Assembly (NCBI GenBank): GCA_031553755.1
Contig: JAVBKZ010000068.1
Coordinates: 4,673-68,672 of the forward strand
Reading direction: 5' to 3'
Length of the DNA stretch: 64,000 nt
DNA from: JAIRVZ01 sp031553755
GTDB taxonomy: Bacteria; Bacteroidota; Bacteroidia; Bacteroidales; Azobacteroidaceae
Under the pieces are notes generated by a model. That model worked only from the letters and a program-made list of their open reading frames with translations. It had not been told where the DNA came from and ran no database searches. A program made the translations under genes and the position numbers. Positions 16,679-25,353 of this stretch are shown here, one piece after another; within the stretch, counting starts at the first letter, position 1; the number at the start of each line of letters is the position of its first letter.

Positions 16679-17881
16679 ATGACTCGCTTTCATTATTTTA
16701 ATCCCGGACACGAAACGGCTATACTTAATACTTCGCCATATTATACTCCCGCTGCAAATCAATTGAAAATGCAACGGGATTTGGCTTTTTTACCGGCTTG
16801 GTACTCCAATTCTCCTGAAGATTTTGTATTGGTAGAAGATTTATTATCGGAAGAATTTACTGAAAATATCAAGAATTTACCTTTAGCCAAAGCCATCACA
16901 AAAGAACAATTGAATGAAAATCACGTGATTTTATCAAATTCCGAAATTTCACTATGGGGTATCTCTCCTCAAAGCATTCATTTTTTTGAAATATTAAGTA
17001 AAACATCCGGAATAAAATTTTCCATACCTGAATGGAATACCGAATACAAAGAATTATCCGCGCGCCATACGGCAAAAACGTGTTTAGAATATCTTATAAA
17101 ATCAAATCCTGAAATAAGCAAAGATATTATCCCTGAATTTTATTCCAAAATAGAAGAAATCGAAAATTTATCTTTATCAAGTCAATACGATTTATTGTCC
17201 AAAGCGCCACATTCTTCTTCCGGAAGAGGTTTAGTTTGGTTACCCGCTGGAACATTCGCGCGTTCAGAAAAGCAAATTTTACAAGGAATAATCAAAAAAC
17301 AAGGAAACGTTTCCATTGAAAAAGTCTTAAACAAACAATTAGACTTTGCTATGTTATTTTATTCCGATGGTAGTGGAAATATAAAGTTTTCAGGATTTTC
17401 CGTATTCAACACGAACAAAAAAGGAGCCTACGAAAACAACGTTTTGTCGTCTCAATCTCGTTTAAGTGACATTATTTGCAATTTGATTCCATCCGGATTA
17501 ATCGAAAAAACAAAACAAGACATCATTTTATTTCTGAAAAAAACATTCGGCAATAAATATCAGGGATGTATCGGAATAGACATGATGGTATATATCCAAA
17601 ATAATCAATTCAAACTTCATCCCTGTGTCGAAATAAACATGAGAAACAGCATGGGATTACTTACCCTGCGTCTACATCAAAATTTTTGTGATATAAATTC
17701 ATCAGGATATTTCCGGATAGATTTCAACAACAAAGACGGACATATACATGAAAAACACAAACAAATGCAATCCTCCTCCCCTATTATAATTGAAAAAGGA
17801 AAAATAATCTCAGGCTATTTATCTCTATGTCCGGTTACTGAAAACAGCAAATATATCGCATATATCATTGTGAATAAATAA
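16679..17881 (+). CDS. ATP-grasp-like protein of unknown function
   Basis: A 400-residue soluble protein with no signal peptide. The N-terminus reads FNPGHETAILNTSPYYTPA, which I associate with a Bacteroidetes-specific conserved hypothetical family. KAPHSSSGRGLVW (about 180-192) looks like an ATP-grasp glycine-rich loop, and GIDMMVYIQ followed by LHPCVEINMRNSMG (about 305-333) looks like the metal- and ATP-binding acidic/Asn motif of ATP-grasp ligases. The ligase substrates are unknown. It lies 2 nt after marC, as last gene of the operon. The ATP-grasp assignment is inference from motifs. Confidence 0.6.
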   Translation: MTRFHYFNPGHETAILNTSPYYTPAANQLKMQRDLAFLPAWYSNSPEDFVLVEDLLSEEFTENIKNLPLAKAITKEQLNENHVILSNSEISLWGISPQSIHFFEILSKTSGIKFSIPEWNTEYKELSARHTAKTCLEYLIKSNPEISKDIIPEFYSKIEEIENLSLSSQYDLLSKAPHSSSGRGLVWLPAGTFARSEKQILQGIIKKQGNVSIEKVLNKQLDFAMLFYSDGSGNIKFSGFSVFNTNKKGAYENNVLSSQSRLSDIICNLIPSGLIEKTKQDIILFLKKTFGNKYQGCIGIDMMVYIQNNQFKLHPCVEINMRNSMGLLTLRLHQNFCDINSSGYFRIDFNNKDGHIHEKHKQMQSSSPIIIEKGKIISGYLSLCPVTENSKYIAYIIVNK

Positions 17882-18093
17882 AATTCACAATTAAAAAACA
17901 CCTTTAGACAAATTTACATCCGTATTTGTTTCTATTGAATCATACTCCATTTTAAACTCATTATTTTATTTTCTTTTTCTGAAATTTGTAAAAAATTAAT
18001 TAAAATATAAGTGTTAAAATAAAGTATATGTTAACGAATGGTAATTATTTGAATTTGTAAAAACATTTATTCTTCCGGTTTGGAATTCCGCCG

Positions 18094-18101
18094 TACATTT
18101 G
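18094..18101 (+). promoter_or_regulatory. -7 element of small-peptide gene A
   Basis: TACATTTG fits TAnnTTTG; it is embedded in TCTTCCGGTTTGGAATTC...CCGTACATTTGCATTG, which is nearly identical before copy B, so the promoter is conserved between copies. Confidence 0.65.
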
Positions 18102-18193
18102 CATTGTAATTAAACGACACACACAGACAAAATAAAGATACACACACATTAAGAACAAAAAATTAAACACACAACAATTAAAAATTAAACAAC

Positions 18194-18337
18194 ATGAACG
18201 CGACAATTAACAACAACAACAACGAAAATCAAAAAAGAATCAACGGACAAATTAAAACATTTGCTTTCATGTCATTACTTATAGGATACGCGGTAGTTTC
18301 TCATTTCATGGGCAATTTGGTTACAATCCTACAATAA
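18194..18337 (+). CDS. 47-aa single-span membrane peptide, copy A
   Basis: The peptide begins MNATINNNNNENQKRINGQI, an Asn-rich polar head, followed by a hydrophobic helix (FAFMSLLIGYAVVSHFMG, about residues 23-40) and the tail NLVTILQ. A single membrane span of about 18-20 residues is expected. I recognise no family. That it is a gene is supported by the near-identical copy B at 47489-47635, whose differences are mostly one inserted Ser-containing codon and conservative changes, and by a shared promoter and a terminator. The neighbours (ATP-grasp-like gene upstream, convergent SulP downstream) give no role. Confidence 0.75.
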   Translation: MNATINNNNNENQKRINGQIKTFAFMSLLIGYAVVSHFMGNLVTILQ

Positions 18338-18471
18338 GAAGATATTAATAGATATTGGTTGATATTAAGATATTCATTGTTTTTAAGATATTTAGAGGAT
18401 ACTAAAATTCTCAACTTTCCACTTTCCACTCTCCATTTACAAAGTTCATAGTTTAATAAAATAATGTGTTT

Positions 18472-18503
18472 CCCCGAAGAGTTGTTGCTTCGGGGATTTT
18501 TTT
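18472..18503 (+). terminator. Terminator of small-peptide gene A
   Basis: CCCCGAAG / CTTCGGGG stem (18472-18495) followed by A and seven T. It is conserved in copy B. Confidence 0.9.
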
Positions 18504-18561
18504 ATATAAATTAAGACATCGAATTTGCGATTTTAGGCTTTCTTGAGTAGGTATATAGCCT

Positions 18562-20241
18562 TCATTCTTGCAATAAGCCTTTTGCTTTAATTAAAGCCTC
18601 ATTAATATGTCCGCATATATTTTCTTTTCCTATTTTATCCGCGAATCCTGTTTTTAGAAGCATTTCCTTAATGCTTTCGTTTACGCCTGAGAGAACTAAC
18701 TGAATGCCTTCTTTGTGAGACAAGCGATATAAGCTTTCCAAGTTATGCAAGCCTGTTGAGTCCATAAAAGGGACTTTTCGCATGCGTATTATTCGCACCT
18801 GAGGCTTTTCACTTCCTATTTGTTTCATGCTTTCATCGAATTTGTTGGCAATTCCGAAGAAAAACGGACCGTCTATCTCGTATACTTCTACTCCTTTGGG
18901 TAATATTAATTTGTCGTTGTCCGCTGTTTTTTCGATATCCGATGATAAATTTAATTCATCTTTTATAACAGAGATATTTGTCGATTCGGTAATTCGTCTC
19001 ATAAACAGGAGCATTGCTATTAATAATCCGATTTCAATAGCGATAGTTAAGTCAAAAATTACAGTCAGGAAAAATGTTACTAAAAGTACAATTACATCCG
19101 ATTTCGGATTTTTCAATATAGAGCGGAAAGTGCGCCATTCACTCATGTTGTATGAAACAATAATCAGCACTCCGGCTAAACAGGCCATCGGAATATGTTT
19201 GGTAAGCGGACCTAAAAATAATAAAATGAGCAATAACACAACGGCGTGGATGATTCCGGCGATAGGCGTGCGTCCTCCATTGTTGATGTTGGTCATTGTT
19301 CTCGCGATTGCTCCGGTTGCAGGAATTCCGCCAAACATTGGAGTGATTATATTTGCTGCCCCTTGCGCTATTAATTCGGTATTTGAATCGTGTTTATCTC
19401 CCGTAACACCATCGGCCACAGTCGCGGATAATAATGATTCAATCGCGCCCAGCAACGCGATTGTAAACGCGGCGGGAAACAATAAGTTGATCGTTTCCAT
19501 ATTGATAGGAATTGTTGTTGGCTCAGGTAGTGAAGCGTTTATCTGGAAACGGTCTCCAATAGTTTCAATATTGGTTATTCCAAAATGATTCCTCAAAAAA
19601 TAAACAATAACGGTCATAACTACGATCGCAATCAATGAACCGGGTATTTTTTTGATGAATTTTGGAGAATAAATAATGATTAACAGACTTGAAATTCCTA
19701 CGACAAACGACCATATATTAATCGTTGTTGCAGCCTTGCCATAGGCGATCCATTTTGAAATAAAATCAGCGGGAACACTTGCCATTGTCAGCCCAAACAA
19801 ATCTTTCATTTGAGTTGTGAAAATAGTGAGCGCGATTCCGCTTGTAAATCCGACAATGATAGGGTAGGGCATGAATTTGATAATAGTTCCAAGTTTCAAT
19901 ACTCCCATTAAAACCAACATAACGCCGGCGATAACAGTCGCGATAGCTAATCCTTCGACTCCAAATTGTTGGATAATGCCGTAAACGATAACGATAAAAG
20001 CCCCGGTCGGCCCACCTATCTGGACAGAGCTTCCTCCTAAAAATGAGATAATAAATCCCGCTATAATAGCGGTAATCAATCCTTTTTCAGGGCTTACCCC
20101 GGAGGCTATACCAAAGGCAATAGCCAATGGAAGAGCTACAATTCCAACAATAATTCCGGCCATCAGGTCGGACATGAATTTTTCCCTGGAATAATTTTTT
20201 ATACAGAATAAAGTAGGCTTAAAAGTGAGATTTAATTTCAT
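18562..20241 (-). CDS. SulP family anion transporter with STAS domain
   Basis: A 559-residue inner-membrane protein: MSDLMAGIIVGIVALPLAIAFGIASGVSPEKGLITAI is the SulP signature, with GGSSVQIGGPTGAFIVIV as the second conserved block. There are about 12-14 membrane segments to residue 410, then a cytoplasmic STAS domain (about 445-555, EVYEIDGPFFFGIANKF, RMRKVPFMDSTGLHNLE). SulP proteins carry sulfate, bicarbonate or other anions; the substrate cannot be assigned. Monocistronic, converging on the small-peptide gene. Confidence 0.9.
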   Translation of the reverse strand: MKLNLTFKPTLFCIKNYSREKFMSDLMAGIIVGIVALPLAIAFGIASGVSPEKGLITAIIAGFIISFLGGSSVQIGGPTGAFIVIVYGIIQQFGVEGLAIATVIAGVMLVLMGVLKLGTIIKFMPYPIIVGFTSGIALTIFTTQMKDLFGLTMASVPADFISKWIAYGKAATTINIWSFVVGISSLLIIIYSPKFIKKIPGSLIAIVVMTVIVYFLRNHFGITNIETIGDRFQINASLPEPTTIPINMETINLLFPAAFTIALLGAIESLLSATVADGVTGDKHDSNTELIAQGAANIITPMFGGIPATGAIARTMTNINNGGRTPIAGIIHAVVLLLILLFLGPLTKHIPMACLAGVLIIVSYNMSEWRTFRSILKNPKSDVIVLLVTFFLTVIFDLTIAIEIGLLIAMLLFMRRITESTNISVIKDELNLSSDIEKTADNDKLILPKGVEVYEIDGPFFFGIANKFDESMKQIGSEKPQVRIIRMRKVPFMDSTGLHNLESLYRLSHKEGIQLVLSGVNESIKEMLLKTGFADKIGKENICGHINEALIKAKGLLQE

Positions 20242-20344
20242 TTCCTAAAATTTTGGCACAAAGGTATAAAAAACTTATTATAGTAGGATTATAGTGCCTA
20301 AGGGTTTAATTTTAACTTTTTTAAGAAAACTATTTGTGATTTTA

Positions 20345-20376
20345 TTTGTTATCCAAGTAGTCTTTTTGTATATTTG
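20345..20376 (+). promoter_or_regulatory. Promoter of rubrerythrin
   Basis: TTTG at 20345-20348, spacer of exactly 20 nt, TATATTTG at 20369-20376: a textbook Bacteroidetes promoter, with a leader of about 50 nt. Confidence 0.8.
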
Positions 20377-20429
20377 TGTATCAGAATCTTGTATTTTTTT
20401 ATTATTAAATATTGACAAAGTAAGTTATT

Positions 20430-21011
20430 ATGGAACAAAAAAGTGTGAAAGGAACGCAAACTGAGAAAAATTTGTTGAAAGCATTTGCAGGTGAATCTCA
20501 AGCAAGAAGTCGTTACACATATTTTGCAAGTGTCGCTCAAAAAGAAGGCTACGAACAAATAGCAGGTGTTTTTCTTGAAACAGCAGAACAAGAAAGAGAA
20601 CATGCTAAACGTTTTTTTAAATTCCTCGAAGGAGGAATGGTTGAAATTACGGCTACTTATCCGGCCGGAATTATAGGTACTACTGCCCAAAATCTTTTAG
20701 CCGCCGCCGATGGCGAAAAAGAAGAATGGGATATCCTCTATAAAGAATTCGCTGATATCGCGAAAGAAGAAGGTTTTCCACAAATCGCAACTGCTTTTCG
20801 CATGATTGCTCGTGTAGAAGCCGAACATGAAGCCCGTTACAGAAAATTACTGGCTAATGTACTCGAAGGAAGCGTATTCAATAAAGAAGAAGAAATCGAA
20901 TGGCAATGTCGTAATTGCGGATATGTACATAAGGGTAAAAACGCGCCCAACGTATGTCCGGCATGCGAACATCCACAATCGTATTTCGAGCCGAAGAAAA
21001 CGAATTATTAA
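20430..21011 (+). CDS. rbr: Rubrerythrin
   Basis: A 193-residue non-haem iron peroxidase for oxidative stress in anaerobes. The ferritin-like four-helix domain (residues 1-145) holds the di-iron ligands: E in AFAGESQARSRY, EQEREHA with ExxH, and a second set in RMIARVEAEHEARY. The C-terminal rubredoxin domain has two CxxC-type iron ligand pairs (CRNCGY and CPACEHP). Length is normal for the family. It is followed 26 nt later by a flavodoxin-fold reductase, probably co-transcribed. Confidence 0.96.
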   Translation: MEQKSVKGTQTEKNLLKAFAGESQARSRYTYFASVAQKEGYEQIAGVFLETAEQEREHAKRFFKFLEGGMVEITATYPAGIIGTTAQNLLAAADGEKEEWDILYKEFADIAKEEGFPQIATAFRMIARVEAEHEARYRKLLANVLEGSVFNKEEEIEWQCRNCGYVHKGKNAPNVCPACEHPQSYFEPKKTNY

Positions 21012-21037
21012 AAAAATCCTCTCCTGAGGTAATCCCA

Positions 21038-21649
21038 ATGAAACAATTAGTAATTTTATGTCATCCGGATGGTAAAAGTTTAAGTAAAATTGTTTGGTCG
21101 GAAATAGCTTTGCTTTATGAAAAATACAAGTGGGAAACGGAAGTTAGAGACTTGTATGAAATGAAATTTAATCCAGTATTGAGTATAGAAGATATTACCG
21201 CCCATAAAACGGGTAAAACATCAGGAGATGTTTTAAAAGAACAAGAATATGTCAAAAACGCTGAAATCATAACATTTGTATATCCTATTTGGCCTACAGG
21301 AACACCTGCAATGATAAAAGGATATATAGACAGGATTTTTAGCGAAAATTTCGCGTATTCTTTTTCAAATAAAGAAAATCAAAAATTATTGAAGGGGAAA
21401 AAGGTTGTTTTAGTAAATGTATACGAACATCCAACTTCCGTTTATAATGCTAATTTCGACAGTAACGTCCGGAATATCCTCGAATCTTTCGGAATGGATA
21501 TTATTTTACATTATAAATTAGAAAATATAACTCCGGATTTAATTCAAACTCAATTGCAGGTTAAAATTGAAGATTTGAAAATAGAGATGAAAAAGGTCTT
21601 GTTCTTGAAAAACAATAGCAGGTTAAGTATACCGACCATCTTCTTTTAA
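21038..21649 (+). CDS. NAD(P)H:quinone oxidoreductase, flavodoxin-like fold
   Basis: A 203-residue protein from the ATG at 21038, chosen because MKQLVILCHPDGKSLSK is the expected beta-1/phosphate-loop start of this family. The longer frame would run inside the rubrerythrin gene. Blocks are EVRDLYEMKFNPVLS, ITFVYPIWPTGTPAMIKGYIDRIFSENFAY (the second FMN-binding loop with the YPIWW-like motif) and KKVVLVNVYEHP. It matches the NQO1/YwrO-type FMN or FAD oxidoreductases that reduce quinones by two electrons. Its position behind rubrerythrin suggests a redox-stress role (inference). Confidence 0.82.
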   Translation: MKQLVILCHPDGKSLSKIVWSEIALLYEKYKWETEVRDLYEMKFNPVLSIEDITAHKTGKTSGDVLKEQEYVKNAEIITFVYPIWPTGTPAMIKGYIDRIFSENFAYSFSNKENQKLLKGKKVVLVNVYEHPTSVYNANFDSNVRNILESFGMDIILHYKLENITPDLIQTQLQVKIEDLKIEMKKVLFLKNNSRLSIPTIFF

Positions 21650-21661
21650 AATTTATTTCCG

Positions 21662-21669
21662 TACTTTTG
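21662..21669 (+). promoter_or_regulatory. Possible -7 element before murF
   Basis: TACTTTTG fits TAnnTTTG and lies only 14 nt before the ATG, which would give a very short leader. Confidence 0.45.
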
Positions 21670-21682
21670 TTTCAAAAAAAGC

Positions 21683-22975
21683 ATGGAAATTCCGGAATTA
21701 TATAAAATTTACGAAGAATACCCGGCAGTTACGACAGATACACGTAACTGTCGACCGTATTCTATTTTTTTTGCCTTAAAAGGAGAAAATTTTGATGGCA
21801 ATACCTATATTCAACAAGCGCTCGATGCCGGATGTGTATATGCTGTGAGTGATAATCCCGATTTAAACCGAAACAATCCGAAAATTATCCATGTAACCGA
21901 TACATTGGAAACATTACAAGAATTGGCGCGATATCACAGGAAAATGCTGCAAATTCCGGTTATTATGATAACAGGGACTAATGGAAAAACAACTACAAAA
22001 GAACTCGTAGCCTCTGTTTTAAGTAAGAAATACAATACCCTTTATACCCAAGGAAATCTCAATAATCATATAGGCGTTCCGCTCACATTGCTTCAACTCA
22101 CTAACGGACATGAAATTGCCGTAATCGAGGCCGGCGCCAATCATCCGGGAGAAATAGCGATTCTGGCGGCTATCGCGGAACCTGATTACGGACTGATAAC
22201 CAATGTGGGGAAAGCTCATCTTGAAGGTTTCGGTTCTTTCGAAAATGTGATTAAGACAAAATCCGAATTGTATGAATTTATAGATAAAACAAAAGGAAAA
22301 ATATTTATCAATAAGGATAACCCGATTTTGGATAATGTTCCTTTTTCTTCCGGAAAAATTTATTACGGAACAACTTCCGATTCTTTTGTTTTTGGACAAA
22401 TAATAGAAAATAAAACGCCTTTCCTGTGTTTTGAATGGAATTTCCAGGAACAAAAAAATGAAGTAAAAACAAAATTAATAGGTAATTATAATTTTGAAAA
22501 CGCGTTAGCCGCTGTAGCTATCGGTTGTTATTTTGATATGCCGGCAACTGAAATTTGTAGCGCTCTAAACGATTATCAACCTCAGAACAATCGTTCGCAA
22601 TTCAAAGAAACCGCAAACAACAAGTTGATAATTGACGCCTATAACGCGAATCCGACAAGTATGTTGGCGGCTTTGGAAAATTTCGCGGCGATGAATGTAT
22701 TTCCGAAAGCGGTTATTCTCGGAGATATGAAAGAATTAGGGAAAGAAAGTGAATCGGAACACCGTAAAATCCTTGATTTTATAGATAAAAATCAATTTGG
22801 GAAAATTTTTCTATGTGGAGAGATATTTTCCGGTTTATCAGAAGGAAAAAACTTTTCATTTTCGGATGTAAATCAATTGACTGATTATCTTAAAAACGAA
22901 AGTTTGAAAGATTATTATGTTTTGATTAAAGGTTCGAGAGGAATTAAACTCGAAAAAACAATAGCATATTTGTGA
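21683..22975 (+). CDS. murF: UDP-N-acetylmuramoyl-tripeptide--D-alanyl-D-alanine ligase
   Basis: A 430-residue cytoplasmic Mur ligase adding D-Ala-D-Ala to UDP-MurNAc-tripeptide, the last cytoplasmic step of the peptidoglycan monomer. Visible: DTRNCRPYSIFFALKGENFDGN in the N-terminal domain, the ATP loop MITGTNGKTTTKEL (about 95-108), the EAGANHPGEI metal-site block, and YNANPTSMLAAL and ILGDMKELG in the C-terminal domain, all typical of MurF. The stop overlaps the GTG start of dedA. It lies outside any dcw cluster, as is sometimes seen for Bacteroidetes murF. Confidence 0.95.
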   Translation: MEIPELYKIYEEYPAVTTDTRNCRPYSIFFALKGENFDGNTYIQQALDAGCVYAVSDNPDLNRNNPKIIHVTDTLETLQELARYHRKMLQIPVIMITGTNGKTTTKELVASVLSKKYNTLYTQGNLNNHIGVPLTLLQLTNGHEIAVIEAGANHPGEIAILAAIAEPDYGLITNVGKAHLEGFGSFENVIKTKSELYEFIDKTKGKIFINKDNPILDNVPFSSGKIYYGTTSDSFVFGQIIENKTPFLCFEWNFQEQKNEVKTKLIGNYNFENALAAVAIGCYFDMPATEICSALNDYQPQNNRSQFKETANNKLIIDAYNANPTSMLAALENFAAMNVFPKAVILGDMKELGKESESEHRKILDFIDKNQFGKIFLCGEIFSGLSEGKNFSFSDVNQLTDYLKNESLKDYYVLIKGSRGIKLEKTIAYL

Positions 22976-23640
22976 TTTTAGATATTGCATTATTAGATTT
23001 TTTTAACCCTGCATTCTACCTTGATTATGGAGGCTTATGGTTATTGCTTTTTATCGTTTTTGCCGAAACCGGATTAATGGTCGGTTTTTTTTTACCCGGA
23101 GACAGTTTGCTTTTCATTGCCGGAATTTATAGTAATAAGCTTATTAATTCTCTGATATCCGCAGGATTGGGTTCTGATTTTTACAACCTGTTATTACTGA
23201 TATTGTTAATTACAATTGCCGGAGTCTCCGGAAATATGTTTGGATATTGGTTCGGGAAAAAAAGCGGAAACTATCTGTTTCATAAAAAAGATACATTTTT
23301 ATTCAAGAAAAAATACATCCTCGAAGCCAAAGAATTTTATGAAAAATATGGCGCTCAAACCATCGTAATCGCTCGTTTTTTACCTGTAATCCGCACATTT
23401 GCCCCGATTGTTGCCGGAGTTGTAGGAATGGATAAAGCCAAATTTATGTACTACAATATTATTGGTTGTTTAGGATGGGTAACTTGCATGACGATGGCAG
23501 GGCATTACCTCGAGCGTTTCTTCTTACTTCAATATGATTTTGATATCAAAGAACATTTAGAAATCATTATTATAACACTCATTGTAGTGACTTCTATTCC
23601 ATTTGTTTGGAAATATTGGAAGAATAGGCGGAAAAAATAA
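22972..23640 (+). CDS. DedA family membrane protein
   Basis: A 222-residue inner-membrane protein. The start is a GTG at 22972, overlapping the murF stop by 4 nt (GTGA). DedA features: FAETGLMVGFFLPGDSLLFIAG (the conserved E and FxPGDxLL block), GNMFGYWFGKKSG, and ARFLPVIRTFAPIVAGVVGM, which is the R-x-x-P-x-x-R and G signature. The DedA family includes undecaprenyl-phosphate and phospholipid flippases, which would fit coupling to the peptidoglycan gene murF (inference). Confidence 0.92.
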   Translation: MILDIALLDFFNPAFYLDYGGLWLLLFIVFAETGLMVGFFLPGDSLLFIAGIYSNKLINSLISAGLGSDFYNLLLLILLITIAGVSGNMFGYWFGKKSGNYLFHKKDTFLFKKKYILEAKEFYEKYGAQTIVIARFLPVIRTFAPIVAGVVGMDKAKFMYYNIIGCLGWVTCMTMAGHYLERFFLLQYDFDIKEHLEIIIITLIVVTSIPFVWKYWKNRRKK

Positions 23641-23648
23641 TATCTTTG
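23616..23648 (+). promoter_or_regulatory. Promoter of the FadL-type porin gene
   Basis: TTGG near 23616-23619 and TATCTTTG at 23641-23648 about 21 nt apart. The -33 region is inside the end of dedA. The leader contains repeated CTAATTAG-type sequence. Confidence 0.6.
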
Positions 23649-23730
23649 CGGACCAATTAGTAAATTAGCAAATGTGTTGATTCGCTAATTGTTTAATCTG
23701 CTAATTAGCTAATTATTTAATTTATTTCTT

Positions 23731-25152
23731 ATGCTAAAATTTACAAAAAAAATTATTTTATCAGGAATTTCCTGTTGTTTTGTGGCAAGTGTTTTTGCCG
23801 GTGGATTATTGACAAATACGAATCAAAGTGTTCATTTTTTACGTAATCCGGCGAGAGACGCTTCAACCGAAATTGACGCGGCTTACACCAATCCGGCCGG
23901 ACTTTCGAAACTTTCCACCGATGGATTTCATTTTGCGTTCTCCAATCAAAGCGCGTTCCAAACAAGAACGATAACTTCAACTTCTCCCATTTTCATGATG
24001 AATGGAGGAGTAGATACGAAAACCTTCGAGGGTACAGCGTCGGCTCCTCTTATTCCCAGTTTACAGGCAGCTTATAAAAAAGGGAAATGGGTTCTTTCGG
24101 GAGATCTCGCTGTTTCAGGTGGAGGAGGAAAAGCTACTTTTGACCAAGGTCTTCCTTCGTTTGAGGTGATTGCAGGTTCAAGTGTTGGAGTTATTAACGC
24201 GACAACTCCTATGACAAACCTAAAAGCAAACCAATATACCGTTCAACAACATATGGAAGGTTCCAGTTTTATTTATGGAGCTCAATTGGGAGGTACATAC
24301 GAAATTAATAAAATGTTTTCTGCTTATGCCGGATTCAGATTGAATGTTGTAAACAACAAATATGAAGGATATATGAGAGAATTGAAAATGAATCTCACAC
24401 CGTCATCTTCTCCGGAATATTCTCCACAAATGAATTATGCAAAGGCGATTTTGGATGCGGCGGCCAATAATACCAACCTTCCTGCCGCACAAAGAGGAAT
24501 GATAGGGATTATGGCGAAGGCTTCTACTGATGAAGGCGCTATACTCGAATCAAGCCAGTCAGGGTGGGGCGTCTGTCCGGTAATTGGTTTTAATTTTAAT
24601 TATCTAGATCGTTTGAATATTGGTATGAAATACGAATTCAGAACCCCATTGAATGTTGAAAACGACACAGATAAAGATGATACAGGCATGTTTGCCAATG
24701 GAGTGAACACACCGCATGACATACCGGCATATTTCGCTGTTGGAGCATCTTATAAAATTATTCCGAATCTGAATGTAAATATTGGTTATCATCATTTTTT
24801 TGATTCTGATGCGAAAATGCAGAATGATAAACAAAAAGACGCGGGTTCTACTAATGAGTATCTCGCGGGGATAGAATATCAAATCAATAAAATGTTTTTG
24901 ATAAGTGCCGGAGGACAAATAACAGATTATGGAGTCGGAAATACTTACCAAAAAGATTTAAGTTTTGCCTGTGATTCCTATTCTTTAGGTTTTGGAGGAG
25001 CTGTAAACCTATCCTCGACGGTTAGACTAAATTTGGGCTATTTTTGGACGACTTATTCTGATTATACCAAAGAACCGGGAGAAGGAACTTCAAAAGACGT
25101 TTTCTCCCGTACCAACAAAGTGTTTGGAGTTGGAGTAGATTTCAGGTTTTAA
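23731..25152 (+). CDS. OmpP1/FadL/TodX family outer-membrane transporter
   Basis: A 473-residue outer-membrane beta-barrel. A signal peptide (MLKFTKKIILSGISCCFVASVFAGG) precedes the family N-terminal NxP motif region (TNQSVHFLRNPARDASTEIDAAYTNPAGLSKL). The barrel continues to the C-terminal aromatic residue in VGVDFRF, the usual outer-membrane targeting end. FadL proteins take up long-chain fatty acids or other hydrophobic compounds; the substrate here is unknown. It is preceded by its own promoter and followed by a terminator, so it is probably monocistronic. Confidence 0.9.
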   Translation: MLKFTKKIILSGISCCFVASVFAGGLLTNTNQSVHFLRNPARDASTEIDAAYTNPAGLSKLSTDGFHFAFSNQSAFQTRTITSTSPIFMMNGGVDTKTFEGTASAPLIPSLQAAYKKGKWVLSGDLAVSGGGGKATFDQGLPSFEVIAGSSVGVINATTPMTNLKANQYTVQQHMEGSSFIYGAQLGGTYEINKMFSAYAGFRLNVVNNKYEGYMRELKMNLTPSSSPEYSPQMNYAKAILDAAANNTNLPAAQRGMIGIMAKASTDEGAILESSQSGWGVCPVIGFNFNYLDRLNIGMKYEFRTPLNVENDTDKDDTGMFANGVNTPHDIPAYFAVGASYKIIPNLNVNIGYHHFFDSDAKMQNDKQKDAGSTNEYLAGIEYQINKMFLISAGGQITDYGVGNTYQKDLSFACDSYSLGFGGAVNLSSTVRLNLGYFWTTYSDYTKEPGEGTSKDVFSRTNKVFGVGVDFRF

Positions 25153-25170
25153 TCAGGGAAATTTTATAGA

Positions 25171-25212
25171 AGAGGCTGTCTGATAATACTTTTTATACAG
25201 CCTCTTCTTTTT
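25171..25212 (+). terminator. Terminator after the FadL-type gene
   Basis: GAGGCTGT and ACAGCCTC form the stem, followed by TTCTTTTTT. Confidence 0.85.
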
Positions 25213-25320
25213 TAGTTTGTATCGGTACATCCACTTCCGAATTTTGTGTAAATAAAAAATCGAATATAATTGATTTTTAGTTGATTTTCGAAAAAAATCA
25301 ATTGCATTTGATTTTTTGGA

Positions 25321-25328
25321 TATATTTG
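25321..25328 (+). promoter_or_regulatory. -7 element before the DUF4143 ATPase
   Basis: TATATTTG, 26 nt before the ATG. The upstream 70 bp hold repeated TTGATTT / AAATCAA sequence (25262-25316), also found before the ATPase remnant at 35205-35258, so possibly an operator. Confidence 0.55.
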
Positions 25329-25353
25329 CAAATAAATTCAAATCTAACAGAAT

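Larger units (their letters stand above)
17981..18509 (+). repeat. Duplicated small-peptide cassette, copy A
   Basis: A block of about 0.5 kb comprising upstream sequence, a -7 element, a 47-codon gene, a trailing AT-rich stretch (TTAAGATATTCATTGTTTT) and a terminator. The same block recurs inverted at 47339-47810 with a few substitutions throughout, including in non-coding parts. Confidence 0.85.

Noticed and set aside
20349..20690. 113-codon minus-strand frame at rubrerythrin
   Set aside because: Cys/Phe-rich shadow of the rubrerythrin gene; no start signal or homology.
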